Of a stretch of 64,000 nucleotides of DNA, positions 48,843 to 58,084 are shown in pieces (the stretch's first letter is position 1; each line of letters opens with the position of its first letter). Source of the stretch: Hypnocyclicus thermotrophus (GTDB lineage Bacteria > Fusobacteriota > Fusobacteriia > Fusobacteriales > Fusobacteriaceae); NCBI RefSeq assembly GCF_004365575.1, contig NZ_SOBG01000002.1, forward strand, positions 62,001 through 126,000. The letters are read 5' to 3'. The notes under the pieces were generated by a model. It worked only from the letters and a program-made list of their open reading frames with translations, was not told the DNA's origin and made no database searches. Both the position numbers and the translations under genes were made by a program.

Positions 48843-50480
48843 TTAATTTTCTTTTATTAAAATTTCAGTTACTTGAAATATATGATTTTTAATACGTCTG
48901 TATGTATTTAACATATCCATATAACCAATAGTATAAAAAAGGTCTTTTTTGGTATTTCTAAACTCATCTAAATGCGTATTTCTAATTTCTTTAAATAAAG
49001 TTGTAATTTTAGTTTTAACTTTAAAAGATTTTAAATAATTTTCTTCAGTTCTTTCTGTAGATATAATTTCATTTACAAAATGAAAGTAATTATTTAATTC
49101 AGAATGTAATTTTAACAAATCAACTTTTTCTGCCTTATCAAGAGTAATATTGTTATCTAAAAGTTTTAAGTATAATTTTATTTCACTCATTAAATAATCA
49201 CTAATTGATTCATATTCATCAACAATTGTTAAAACATTTTTTGCTTCAATAGAGATTTCATTAGAAAAATTTTCCCCCAAAAGCATAGAAGAAATAGATG
49301 AAATTTCTTTTTGAACGATGTCTAATTTATCTTCTAATTTAAATATTTCTTTAACCTGATTAGATGTTTTATCTAGATTTTTTTCAAAAATAATTTTAAC
49401 AAGCTCAAACATTTTAATAACATCTTTTCCCATATTTTCAACTTCGTCATTAATATTAGAAATTGCTATTGTTGGCGTTTCAAGCATTCTTACATCTAAA
49501 TGTGTATATTTTATTTCTTTAGTTTCGTCTTCTGTTGAAGGTATTAATTTTTCAAGTAATTTTGCAAAATATGTTATAAACGGTGTAAATAATAATGCAT
49601 TTGTAACGTTAAAACTAGTATGAGCTGTAGCTAATAAAGTAGTAGGGTCAGTCGTATGGTTTGTAATGTTTTGAATAATATTATAAAAAAATGGAAAAAT
49701 ACTAATAACCCAAGTAACTCCAATTACATTAACTATTGTATGAGCAAGAGCAGCTCTTCTAGCATTTACTGAGGCTCCTATTGATGCTAAAAATGCAGTT
49801 ATTGTAGTACCAATATTTTCTCCTAGCACTAAAGCTACTCCGGTAACAGGAGTTATTAATCCTTGACTTGCTAAACCTATTGTTATTCCAAGTGTAGCGG
49901 ATGAAGATTGAACAACACTTGTCATTAAAGCACCTACAGAAGCAGCTAAAATTATACCTTTTAAATTATGTGCTTGGAATTTATGAAATAAACTAATGAA
50001 ATTTGGGTCAGATCCAAGTGGTTTAAATCCTTCTTTCATAAATTCTAAACCTAAAAATACAAAACCTAAACCTAATAAAACCATACCTCTATTTTTAGTT
50101 TTTTCTTTTTTACCAAAAACAAATATTAAAGCACCAATACCCGCAATAAGTTGTCCATATTTACCTACTTTTAAAACTAGAATCCATCCAGTAATAGTAG
50201 TACCAATATTTGCTCCTAAAATTAATCCAAGAGATTGTTTTAGAGTCATAAGACCAGCATTAACAAATCCAACTACCATTACAGTTGTAATAGAAGATGA
50301 TTGAACAAGACCAGTAACTAAAATTCCTATAATTACTCCAATAACTCTATTATCTGTTAATGATGATATTATTTTTTTTAAACGATTTCCAGCTAAATTT
50401 TGCATTCCATTAGATAGATAATGCATTCCAAATAGAAAAATTCCTAAACCACCTATTACTTTTAAAATAATCTCATTCAT
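48843..50480 (-). CDS. Na+/phosphate cotransporter (NptA family) with PhoU-like tail
   Basis: This 545-residue transporter has two inverted membrane repeats, each with the Q-S-S-S motif: GLVQSSSITTVM and SVVQSSSATLGI. Helical C-terminal PhoU-like modules follow (from about residue 340 to the end). It imports phosphate with sodium. I start at ATG 50480; an upstream ATG at 50531 would add 17 basic residues before the first helix and is less likely, because AAGGAGG lies between the two. The Na+ coupling fits a marine-type sodium economy, though that is inference. Confidence 0.92.
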   Translation of the reverse strand: MNEIILKVIGGLGIFLFGMHYLSNGMQNLAGNRLKKIISSLTDNRVIGVIIGILVTGLVQSSSITTVMVVGFVNAGLMTLKQSLGLILGANIGTTITGWILVLKVGKYGQLIAGIGALIFVFGKKEKTKNRGMVLLGLGFVFLGLEFMKEGFKPLGSDPNFISLFHKFQAHNLKGIILAASVGALMTSVVQSSSATLGITIGLASQGLITPVTGVALVLGENIGTTITAFLASIGASVNARRAALAHTIVNVIGVTWVISIFPFFYNIIQNITNHTTDPTTLLATAHTSFNVTNALLFTPFITYFAKLLEKLIPSTEDETKEIKYTHLDVRMLETPTIAISNINDEVENMGKDVIKMFELVKIIFEKNLDKTSNQVKEIFKLEDKLDIVQKEISSISSMLLGENFSNEISIEAKNVLTIVDEYESISDYLMSEIKLYLKLLDNNITLDKAEKVDLLKLHSELNNYFHFVNEIISTERTEENYLKSFKVKTKITTLFKEIRNTHLDEFRNTKKDLFYTIGYMDMLNTYRRIKNHIFQVTEILIKEN

Positions 50481-50645
50481 TCCTTTAAATTTCCTCCTTA
50501 TAGAATATTTAATAGCATATAATTTTATCATATAATTTAATTTTTTTAAACTAAATTTACATTTTTTTTACAATTAATATAAAAAAGAACAATATGGCTT
50601 ATTTTAATACTGTATAATGCTTTTTATTTAAAAATAAAGTAAAAA

Positions 50646-52313
50646 TTATAAACAAATAGTGTGTTTTAAATTTTTTGAAGATCGAGTTAAGGCTACATAT
50701 ATTATGTTTAATTCTTCATAAAACCATTTTTTTATTTTTTTATAAAAAAATACATTATCTTTAGATCTATCTAAAATTTTTAATGTTTCATTTATATTCA
50801 TAAAATCGTTTAATAAATAAACATTTTTATATTCTAATCCTTTAGCAGCATGAACTGTAGATAAAAATATATTTGCTTCATTTTTATTTTTACAAATCGA
50901 CTTATCAATTTTTTCTAAATAATTTTTCATATTATGGCCATATTTTTTTATTAAATTAAAAGATAAAACGATTTCACTATTCAATTCTAAATTCTCTTCT
51001 ATATATTTTTCTAATTGAGAAAATGATTTATATTTTTTTATTTCACTATTTATATTTTTTCGATTTCCACAATACAAACTATAACAGTCTTTTAATGCTG
51101 AAAAATCAATTTTCCTAAAAAAAAATAATTTTTTATCTAAATTTTCTATAGCATATTCAAAAAGTCCAGCATTTGTTCTTGCAAGAACAAGTATTTTTTC
51201 ATCTTTAAAATCTTCTATAATTTTTTGATTTATATTTTTTCCAACGATAGTTATATTATTCTGTTTAAGTTTTAAAATTTTATTTACAAAATCAGCTAAC
51301 TCACTTCCTATTCTAAAAGAATGTGTAAGATACATAATAGTACTATTTTCTAATTTCATAAAATATTCCATTGCATTTATAGCACCTCTAAATGCATAAA
51401 GCTGTTGGTTTGTATCACCTACAATGATTTTTTTCGCATTTGGGAATTTATTTTCAATAATGTCAATAATTACACCATTGCTATCTTGAGCTTCATCAAG
51501 GAGTACAATTTCATAAAAAAGTTCTTTCTCTCTATATAATTGATAAAGTTTTAGATAATGGTCATGAATTTGAGGAAGTCTTTCATTATTCATATCATCA
51601 AAAATTTTATTTAATATAGTTTTAATCGTATCATAATAATTTATTAAAAGTTCATCTTTTTGTAGTAGCTCAAAATTAAGTTCAATACTTTTTAAAATAT
51701 AACTATCTTTTTCTTCTAAAATTTCATCTCTATTTTTTGATTTTTTATTTTCTATTTTTATTAATAAATAATCATAAAGCAGTTTACTTAATAAAATAGA
51801 AGTATCTAAACTTTCAAGTTTTTTTTCATATCTAGCTTCATTTAGAATTATAAAATTTTTAATATCTTTTAGTAATTTGTTTTTCAAATCAAAAGAATAA
51901 AAAATATACTCTCTGAAATAGTTAATAAATTCTTCGATAGAAGTATATTTACTTTGTAAAAATTTATTGTATAAATTGATATAATTTTTTGCAGATTTAT
52001 ATGATAACTTATATTTTTCTGATATTTCAATTATATTTAAATTATTAACTAAATTTTTTTTTGAATAATATTTATAAGCTAAGCCATGTGCTGTTTTTAC
52101 CTCAATATTTTTTAGATTATATTTTTTAAATTTTTCTTCAGCTTCTTTTTTCATAGCTCTGTTATATACTAAATATAAAATATTTTTGTTTATATTTTTT
52201 AAGGCTATTCCCATAAGAGTACTTGTTTTTCCACTTCCAGCTACAGCATTTACAACTAAAAGTTTTTTATTGCTATTAATAATTTTCAATTGTTCTTCTG
52301 TCCATTTTGGCAT
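50646..52313 (-). CDS. UvrD/Rep-like (superfamily 1) DNA helicase, short form
   Basis: All main SF1 motifs are visible in 555 residues: Walker A VNAVAGSGKTST near residue 20, motif II LLDEAQDSN, motif III GDTNQQLYAFRGA, motif V STVHAAKGLEY and motif VI YVALTRSSKNL. It is shorter than UvrD or PcrA (about 700) because the 1B/2B insertions are reduced, similar to small UvrD-like helicases of unknown role. It lies 25 bases downstream of trxB and probably ends the operon. Confidence 0.88.
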   Translation of the reverse strand: MPKWTEEQLKIINSNKKLLVVNAVAGSGKTSTLMGIALKNINKNILYLVYNRAMKKEAEEKFKKYNLKNIEVKTAHGLAYKYYSKKNLVNNLNIIEISEKYKLSYKSAKNYINLYNKFLQSKYTSIEEFINYFREYIFYSFDLKNKLLKDIKNFIILNEARYEKKLESLDTSILLSKLLYDYLLIKIENKKSKNRDEILEEKDSYILKSIELNFELLQKDELLINYYDTIKTILNKIFDDMNNERLPQIHDHYLKLYQLYREKELFYEIVLLDEAQDSNGVIIDIIENKFPNAKKIIVGDTNQQLYAFRGAINAMEYFMKLENSTIMYLTHSFRIGSELADFVNKILKLKQNNITIVGKNINQKIIEDFKDEKILVLARTNAGLFEYAIENLDKKLFFFRKIDFSALKDCYSLYCGNRKNINSEIKKYKSFSQLEKYIEENLELNSEIVLSFNLIKKYGHNMKNYLEKIDKSICKNKNEANIFLSTVHAAKGLEYKNVYLLNDFMNINETLKILDRSKDNVFFYKKIKKWFYEELNIIYVALTRSSKNLKHTICL

Positions 52314-52338
52314 ATTTTTCTCCTAAAAAAAAGAAGCA

Positions 52339-53271
52339 TTAAGCCTCTTTTTTCTTTTGTTTTAATATATACTTAATTGCTTCCGTTGCGGCTATAGTAC
52401 CATCAGAAACTGCAGTAGTTACTTGACGTAAAGACTTTTCTCTAACATCACCAGCTGCATAGATTCCTTCGATATTTGTTTTCATATCATCTTTTGTAAT
52501 AATATAACCATTTTGATCTACATTTGCAAAAGTAGAAAATAATTCAAGAGAACTTTTTGTTCCTAAATATAAAAATGCATAATCAGCTTTAATTTCTTTT
52601 TCTTCGTTATTAATTTTAACAATAACTTTTTCAACGAAATCATTACCAGTAATTTTAATTAATTCGCTATTAGTTATTATTTCAACTTTTTCATTATTTA
52701 TTAATGCATCATATGTTTTTTTATGACATTTCAATTCTTTTTCATTTACAAAAATTTTAATGGTTTTTGAATATTTTGTAAGAAAAAGTGCTTCTTCAGC
52801 GATCTCTTCACCTTGACCAAAAAGTGTAACATCTAAATTTTTGGTAAAAGCACCATCACAAGTGGCGCAATATGAAACACCTTTTCCAAGAAATTCTTCT
52901 TCACCTTTAATTTTTTTACTATTGTTTTTAGACCATCCTGTAGCGATAATAATAGTTTTAGCTAAAAAATTATCTTTATCAGTTTTTATTATTTTTGGTG
53001 TAGAATAAACATCAATATCAAGTAAAGTAGCATTGATTATTTCAGCACCGTATTTTAAAGCTTGTTCTTTCATTAAATTATTTAATTCTTTTCCTTTCAA
53101 TCCTTCGGGGAATCCAGGATAATTATCTATTTTATGAGCTGAAATTAAACTTCCTACATTTTCTTTATGAAGTATTAGTACATTCATATTAGCTCTAGCA
53201 CCATAAATAGCTGCTGTAAGTCCAGCTGGACCACCACCAACAATAATTATATCATATATTTTGTTTTTCAT
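52339..53271 (-). CDS. trxB: Thioredoxin reductase
   Basis: This FAD/NADPH disulfide reductase has 310 residues. The FAD-binding motif IIVGGGPAGLTAAIYGARA opens the protein. The redox pair C135-A-T-C138 sits in VSYCATCDGAF, and the ending IYAAGDVREKSLRQVTTAVSDG is the second FAD signature. The NADPH-binding motif is partly changed (LFGQGEEIAEEALFL in place of G-G-G-D-S-A-x-E-E), which is worth noting for cofactor preference. A promoter and a palindromic operator lie just upstream, inside and after the arsR gene. Confidence 0.93.
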   Translation of the reverse strand: MKNKIYDIIIVGGGPAGLTAAIYGARANMNVLILHKENVGSLISAHKIDNYPGFPEGLKGKELNNLMKEQALKYGAEIINATLLDIDVYSTPKIIKTDKDNFLAKTIIIATGWSKNNSKKIKGEEEFLGKGVSYCATCDGAFTKNLDVTLFGQGEEIAEEALFLTKYSKTIKIFVNEKELKCHKKTYDALINNEKVEIITNSELIKITGNDFVEKVIVKINNEEKEIKADYAFLYLGTKSSLELFSTFANVDQNGYIITKDDMKTNIEGIYAAGDVREKSLRQVTTAVSDGTIAATEAIKYILKQKKKEA

Positions 53272-53288
53272 ATATTATCACTCCTTAT

Positions 53289-53310
53289 TATATTAGAGAA
53301 TTCTAATATA
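53289..53310. promoter_or_regulatory. Palindromic operator on the trxB promoter
   Basis: TATATTAGA-GAAT-TCTAATATA is a perfect nine-base inverted repeat. It begins right at the -10 box of the minus-strand trxB promoter and covers the predicted start site. ArsR-family repressors bind 12-2-12 type or similar AT-rich palindromes of this kind, and an arsR gene ends a few bases away. Confidence 0.75.
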
Positions 53311-53339
53311 ATTATATCAAAGTTTATCTAAAAAATCAA
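53311..53339 (-). promoter_or_regulatory. Promoter of trxB, at and within the 3' end of arsR
   Basis: On the minus strand: TTGATT (53334-53339), 17-base spacer, TATAAT (53311-53316). The -35 box lies in the last codons of the arsR-type gene. Confidence 0.7.
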
Positions 53340-53595
53340 TTAATTCTTTTACTTTTAATTCTTGAATTTCATAGCAAACGATTTTACCAGTTTTTTCATA
53401 TTTTAATATTCTAGCATTTCTCATATAAGCGAGATGTTGGCTTACACTTGATTGCGAAACCCCTATTATTTTTTCTAATTCACCAACACAAGTTTTTAAA
53501 CTATTTTCAGATCTGTCACAAAGTGTTTTTAATATTTGAAGTCTAATAGGATTTGATAATAATTTTAAAATAATCGTAACTTTATCGTAATTCAT
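53317..53595 (-). CDS. ArsR/SmtB-family transcriptional regulator
   Basis: This small winged-helix repressor has 92 residues: KLLSNPIRLQILKTLCD (helix 1-3), then the recognition segment GVSQSSVSQHLAYMRNARILKYEKTGKIVCYEI (helix-turn-helix and wing). Cysteines occur at residues about 26, 36 and 73. Two cysteines in the N-terminal half could form a redox or persulfide sensor as in BigR/SqrR, but metal sensing is also possible. It lies between an MBL-fold hydrolase and trxB, and a palindrome on the trxB promoter is the likely operator. Confidence 0.85.
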   Translation of the reverse strand: MNYDKVTIILKLLSNPIRLQILKTLCDRSENSLKTCVGELEKIIGVSQSSVSQHLAYMRNARILKYEKTGKIVCYEIQELKVKELIDFLDKL

Positions 53596-53607
53596 AATAA
53601 TTCCTTT

Positions 53608-54216
53608 CTATATTTTATAATATATTTTTTCTAAATTAATTGTAGTTTTTTCACCATGGCCTGGATATAAAATAGTATCATTTGGATAAGAAAGAATTTT
53701 TTTTATACTATCCATAATACTTAGCATATTTCCAGTAGGGAAATCAACCCGTCCATGAGTACCTTTAAAAATAGTATCTCCTGTTATTATAATTTTTTCT
53801 TTTTTATTATAAAAAACTTTACTACCTATTGTATGGCCTGGAGAATCAATAACTAAAAAATCATTAATATAGTCTCCACCAGAAACTTTTATAATTTCAT
53901 TATTGTTATATGAAAAACAAGTTCCAATTACAAATTTAGATAAATTTAAATTATCATTAGTTAAAAATTCATAATCTTCTTTACCAATATATACTTTGCA
54001 ATTGTATTTATCGACTATTTCTTTTATTCCAAGTATATGATCAATATGTCCATGCGTTAATATTAATTTAGTTAAAGTTAAATTTTTTTCTTTTAAAAAG
54101 CTATCTATTTCAGTAATATTTTTTGAAGCAATATCAAATAATATAGCATTGTTTTGATCATAAACTAAATAGCAATTAACTAAAAGAGAACCTAATGTAA
54201 ATATCTTAATTTTCAT
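53608..54216 (-). CDS. MBL-fold metallo-hydrolase (glyoxalase II / persulfide dioxygenase-like)
   Basis: The 202-residue protein has the metallo-beta-lactamase fold: ILTHGHIDHILGI (H-x-H-x-D-H), then DSPGHTIGS, GDTIFKGTHGR and LYPGHGEKT supplying the remaining metal ligands. The overall layout matches the YcbL/GloB-like group. Its place in front of an ArsR gene and trxB suggests thiol or sulfur chemistry, as in BigR-Blh operons, though a generic hydrolase is equally possible. It is first in the minus-strand operon, with its own promoter. Confidence 0.85.
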   Translation of the reverse strand: MKIKIFTLGSLLVNCYLVYDQNNAILFDIASKNITEIDSFLKEKNLTLTKLILTHGHIDHILGIKEIVDKYNCKVYIGKEDYEFLTNDNLNLSKFVIGTCFSYNNNEIIKVSGGDYINDFLVIDSPGHTIGSKVFYNKKEKIIITGDTIFKGTHGRVDFPTGNMLSIMDSIKKILSYPNDTILYPGHGEKTTINLEKIYYKI

Positions 54217-54233
54217 AAATTCACCTCTATAAG

Positions 54234-54262
54234 ATTATACGAATTTTTAAAAATAAAAGCAA
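54234..54262 (-). promoter_or_regulatory. Promoter of the MBL-arsR-trxB operon
   Basis: On the minus strand: TTGCTT (54257-54262), 17-base spacer, TATAAT (54234-54239). Confidence 0.72.
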
Positions 54263-54275
54263 TAATTAATTTTAA

Positions 54276-54304
54276 TTGACATTTTTTTCATATATAACTA
54301 TAAT
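54276..54304 (+). promoter_or_regulatory. Promoter of the MATE exporter gene
   Basis: Perfect TTGACA, 17-base spacer, perfect TATAAT, 33 bases before the start codon; divergent from the MBL operon promoter. Confidence 0.88.
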
Positions 54305-54337
54305 TTAATATAATAAATACTAAGGAAGGTAATAACA

Positions 54338-55678
54338 ATGAAAAATAGAAAGCATCAATTAGCTAATGAAAAAATATTAAAATTAATATTAAAATTATCT
54401 TTACCTGCAACGATTGGAATGTTAGTTTCATCACTATATAATTTAGTAGATACAATTTTTGTAAGTAAAGCAGAAGGACCTTTAGGAATAGCAGCTTTGA
54501 CGATAGTATTTCCTATTCAAATGTTAATTATGGCGTTTACTCAAAGTATTGGTATTGGTTCAGCTTCAATTATATCAAGAGCTCTTGGTGAACATAAAAA
54601 TGAAAAAGCAAGTGAAATGTTTGAAACAACAGTTATTTCTTTAATTATTTTGAGTGCCTTAGTTATATTTTTAGGAGTATTATATTTAAAACCAACACTT
54701 TTATTATTTGGTGCAACCTCTTTAATACTTGAAAAAGCAAAAGATTATTATTTTATTATATTAATAGGTTCGCCATTTTATATATTCGCGTTAGGACTTA
54801 GTAATATTGCTAGAGCAGAAGGAAACTTAAAAGTATCAATGAATGGGATGTTATTTTCAGCAATATTAAATATAGTATTAGATCCTATTTTTATATTTAA
54901 ACTTAATTATGGGATTAAAGGAGCAGCACTTGCGACTGTAATATCACAATTTATATCATTTTTATATTTATTTAGATATTTCTTTTTTTCTAATAATTCG
55001 TATATAAAATTTAAAGGATTTATATTTAGAATTAATTATTTTATTGAGATGATAGGTATAGGTTTATCTTCATTTACAAGACAAGCAGTAAGTTCAATAG
55101 TTGCAATAGTTTTAAATAATACATTAAAAATATATGGTGGAGAAATAGCAATAGCTATAATGGGAATAATAAATCGGACATTAATGGTAATTTTTTTGCC
55201 GATGTTTGGTATAATACAAGGAATACAACCTATTATAGGATTTAATTATGGTGCGAAATCATTTGGCAGAGTAAAAGAAACATTGAAAATGGCTGCAATA
55301 ATAACAACTATTTTTTGTACAATAGTTTTTTTGATAATGCAGCTATTTCCAAAAGGAATTATAAGAGTATTTTCAAATGATATTAATTTAATAAACATGT
55401 CTATATTACCAATTAGAGTGTTTAGTTTAGCATTTATTACGATTGGATTTCAAATAATTGTGGCGGGATATTATCAATCAATAGGGAAAGTGATTCCAGC
55501 ATTGATATTATCTATCGCTAGACAATCAATATTTTTAATACCTTTAATATTGATATTACCAAAATATTTAAATGAATTTGGAATTTGGATATCATTTCCA
55601 ATATCAGATTTTATGGGGTTTTTAATATCGCTAATATTTATATTAAAAGAATATAGGAAAAATCTCTCACAAAAATAA
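54338..55678 (+). CDS. MATE-family efflux transporter (intact)
   Basis: This is a 12-helix multidrug/toxin exporter of 446 residues. The MATE opening LKLSLPATIGMLVSSLYNLVDTIFVSKAEGPLGIAAL and the second half with GIIQGIQPIIGFNYGAKSFGRVKE are conserved features of the DinF/NorM-related branch. Transport is probably coupled to Na+ or H+; the substrate cannot be inferred. It has a perfect promoter. A second MATE gene 2.4 kb downstream has decayed. Confidence 0.93.
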   Translation: MKNRKHQLANEKILKLILKLSLPATIGMLVSSLYNLVDTIFVSKAEGPLGIAALTIVFPIQMLIMAFTQSIGIGSASIISRALGEHKNEKASEMFETTVISLIILSALVIFLGVLYLKPTLLLFGATSLILEKAKDYYFIILIGSPFYIFALGLSNIARAEGNLKVSMNGMLFSAILNIVLDPIFIFKLNYGIKGAALATVISQFISFLYLFRYFFFSNNSYIKFKGFIFRINYFIEMIGIGLSSFTRQAVSSIVAIVLNNTLKIYGGEIAIAIMGIINRTLMVIFLPMFGIIQGIQPIIGFNYGAKSFGRVKETLKMAAIITTIFCTIVFLIMQLFPKGIIRVFSNDINLINMSILPIRVFSLAFITIGFQIIVAGYYQSIGKVIPALILSIARQSIFLIPLILILPKYLNEFGIWISFPISDFMGFLISLIFILKEYRKNLSQK

Positions 55679-55752
55679 ATCTTTAATGAAATTTTTAGAT
55701 TCCTATAATAGACTATAATATAATTAAGGGTGTATGTGGGAGGCATTTATTA

Positions 55753-56397
55753 ATGAAAAAAATATTAGTTTTAATAATAAGTATTATTTCAATAACTATA
55801 TATGCAGAGGATATTCACTCTTTTTACGTAAAATATAAAATAGAGGGGATAAATTCAGGAATTCTTGAAATATATATAAAAGATAACGGAGAAAAAGAAG
55901 CTTATTATTCTACTGTAGAACTTAGTTATGGGAAATACAAAGATTATGTAAGAACAGGTTTGATAAAAAATAGAGATATATTATATACTCTTAATTTTAA
56001 AAATAAAACATATTTTAATGAAAAGATAGAAGAGGATTATGTACCAACATATGAATTTGATTTTTCTAAATATGAAAAAGTAGGTAACGGTAAAATCCTT
56101 GATGTAAACACAGAAATATATAAAGTAGGAAATAGTTATTATTGGGTATACAAAGGAATAATATTGAAGAGTTTACAAGTGATTAATAGTAATAAGATAA
56201 AAACAAATGCGATAGAATTTATAAGAAATTTAGAGATTCCAGAAGAAAAATTTGATATCCCAGAAGGATTTATTTTAGTAGATAATCCATTAAATAAATT
56301 ATTTAAAAAAGAAGATAATCTAAAGAAAGAATTTGAAGAGTTTAAAGAAGATTTAGAAAAAGAATTTAAAGAATTTAAAAAAAATTTAAATAAATAA
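55753..56397 (+). CDS. Secreted protein of unknown function with C-terminal coiled coil
   Basis: A signal peptide (MKKILVLIISIISITIYAE) is followed by a beta-rich domain of about 150 residues beginning HSFYVKYKIEGINSGILEIYIKDNG, reminiscent of DUF3108 periplasmic proteins but not securely assigned. The last 30 residues form a short coil with a phenylalanine heptad (EEFKEDLEKEFKEFKKNLNK). The length is 214 residues. The gap of 74 bases to the MATE gene holds no clear terminator, so it may share that transcript. A long hairpin terminator follows. Confidence 0.6.
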   Translation: MKKILVLIISIISITIYAEDIHSFYVKYKIEGINSGILEIYIKDNGEKEAYYSTVELSYGKYKDYVRTGLIKNRDILYTLNFKNKTYFNEKIEEDYVPTYEFDFSKYEKVGNGKILDVNTEIYKVGNSYYWVYKGIILKSLQVINSNKIKTNAIEFIRNLEIPEEKFDIPEGFILVDNPLNKLFKKEDNLKKEFEEFKEDLEKEFKEFKKNLNK

Positions 56398-56405
56398 AAA
56401 ATTTA

Positions 56406-56470
56406 AATACTCCACTTATAGTAAACGGTTAAAATAATAAGACTGTTAGCTATAGGAGGAGTATTTTTTA
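56406..56470 (+). terminator. Long imperfect hairpin terminator
   Basis: AATACTCC pairs with GGAGTATT (56458-56465) around about 44 bases that can form further imperfect pairs (TATAG with CTATA), followed by T residues. Confidence 0.7.
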
Positions 56471-56525
56471 TTTAAAAAAAGGAATTAATATTTAATAAAG
56501 TATATGTTAATTGGAGGCGAGTGCT

Positions 56526-57515
56526 ATGAAGAAAATAAATTTTTTTATATTATATTTTATTTTAGTAAATATTATTTTAGCAAAAGAGAATTTCATTTTA
56601 CCAATAGTATTTTATTCTCCAGAATTAGGTTTTGCTGGCGGAATAATCTTTAAAAATTTAGATAAAAAAGAAACAATGTTAATTTCAAATAAAATATCAA
56701 GTTTTTTAACAACAAATCAATATAAATCTTTAAATTATAATTATAATATAAAATATTTTAATAATAGTAGATTTAATATTAACTTAAATTATAAAGATTG
56801 GTTATATGATTATTATTTAAATAGAAAGATAATAGATGATTATAATCAAAAAATAATACAAATAGAAATAAATTATAATCAAAAAATAATAAAAAAAATA
56901 TATTTTAAATATGGTTATAATTTTAGCAAAATAAAAATAAATAATAATAATTTTTATTTAGAAAAAGAAAATATAAATTCATCAGGAATAAATTTTGCAC
57001 TAAACTATGAAAATATATTAATAGAAAAAAATATGAAAAATGGTGAAAAATTAGAAATAACTACAAATATTTATAATAAAAAGTTATTAAGTGATCAAGA
57101 TTATATAAAAAATACTTTTGATTACAGAAAATATTTCAATATAAAAAATAATCAAATAAGAGCGCAAATAATGATAAAAGATATAAATGGGGAAGTACCT
57201 TTTTATTTGAAATATGATTTAGGTTCAAATACTTTAATAAGAGGATTTACAGAAAATAAATATTTAGGAAATACTTTTATTGGAGGACAAATAGAATTCG
57301 AAAAAAATTTTAATAAAAGATTTACAGGAGTTTTATTTTATGGTACAGGAGATACAAATGATAATTTTGATAATATAGATATATTAAATTTAAAATCAGC
57401 AATTGGATTAGGTATTAAATATATAATTTCTGAAGATTTTAAAGTGAGAATGGATATGGGATTTGCAAGTGATGGAGATAAAAATATGTATATAAATTTT
57501 TCAGATGCAATATAA
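56526..57515 (+). CDS. POTRA-less BamA/surface-antigen-type outer-membrane barrel
   Basis: The 329-residue protein has a signal peptide (KKINFFILYFILVNIILA) and then FILPIVFYSPELGFAGG. A run of amphipathic strands follows, ending with the Omp85 barrel signature: SNTLIRGFTENKYLGNTFIGGQIEFEKNF (the R-G-F/Y loop-6 motif), VLFYGTGDTND, GLGIKYIISEDFKVRMDMGFASDG and a terminal aromatic strand. There are no POTRA repeats, so it is a stand-alone barrel of the bacterial surface antigen type and not a second BamA. ATG 56526 is chosen because GGAGG overlaps the earlier TTG. Confidence 0.78.
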   Translation: MKKINFFILYFILVNIILAKENFILPIVFYSPELGFAGGIIFKNLDKKETMLISNKISSFLTTNQYKSLNYNYNIKYFNNSRFNINLNYKDWLYDYYLNRKIIDDYNQKIIQIEINYNQKIIKKIYFKYGYNFSKIKINNNNFYLEKENINSSGINFALNYENILIEKNMKNGEKLEITTNIYNKKLLSDQDYIKNTFDYRKYFNIKNNQIRAQIMIKDINGEVPFYLKYDLGSNTLIRGFTENKYLGNTFIGGQIEFEKNFNKRFTGVLFYGTGDTNDNFDNIDILNLKSAIGLGIKYIISEDFKVRMDMGFASDGDKNMYINFSDAI

Positions 57516-57541
57516 AAAATAAGGGGATTCCCTTATTTTTT
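57514..57541. terminator. Bidirectional terminator
   Basis: AAAAAATAAGGG-GATT-CCCTTATTTTTT, overlapping the ends of both converging genes. Confidence 0.9.
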
Positions 57542-57949
57542 AATTGTTTTATTAGGGTGAACATAATAATAATTTTCTATTCTTAATATTTTGGCTTTAG
57601 TAAACTTGTCAGTAGGGAAAGTATAAGTTTTATGAGCTTTTACAATTCCCCAAATATCTTTTCTTTTTTCAGATGTACCATCACTTAAATAATATCTTCT
57701 ATCTCTTATTGACACGAGCATACTTTGATTATTAAGGTTTTCAGCTTTCCATTGAATTTTTGTCCGACCATCAGGTTTTATATAATATCTTATATAAAAG
57801 TTTATTTTATTAAACTTTCCATAGTATTCCCATTTTGTCCAGTTTAATTCATAAAAGAATTTAACTAAAATTATTATTAAAAGAAAAATAATAAAAATAA
57901 GTCTTTTTCCCCATTTTTTTATATAATTTATTTTATTTAACTTATTCAT
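57533..57949 (-). CDS. Small single-span membrane protein, unidentified
   Basis: The protein has 138 residues with one membrane helix (about 15-32) and an outside domain of about 100 residues containing WKAENLNNQSMLVSIRDRRYYLSDG and a tyrosine-rich end. I do not recognise a family. GGAGG lies upstream of the ATG. It stands alone between a converging barrel gene and the divergent MATE pseudogene. Confidence 0.6.
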   Translation of the reverse strand: MNKLNKINYIKKWGKRLIFIIFLLIIILVKFFYELNWTKWEYYGKFNKINFYIRYYIKPDGRTKIQWKAENLNNQSMLVSIRDRRYYLSDGTSEKRKDIWGIVKAHKTYTFPTDKFTKAKILRIENYYYVHPNKTIKK

Positions 57950-58023
57950 ATAAATACACCTCCTTTTTAATTATATTATATAACAAAAGTAGATATTTCC
58001 TGCAATAAATTTATATTTTCGTG

Positions 58024-58052
58024 TTGACTAAAAGCATAAGATGCAATATACT
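58024..58052 (+). promoter_or_regulatory. Promoter of the decayed MATE gene
   Basis: TTGACT, 17-base spacer, TATACT, 32 bases before the original start codon; the promoter is intact although the gene is broken. Confidence 0.65.
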
Positions 58053-58084
58053 AGAAGAAAATTTTAAGAAAGGAATATATATAA

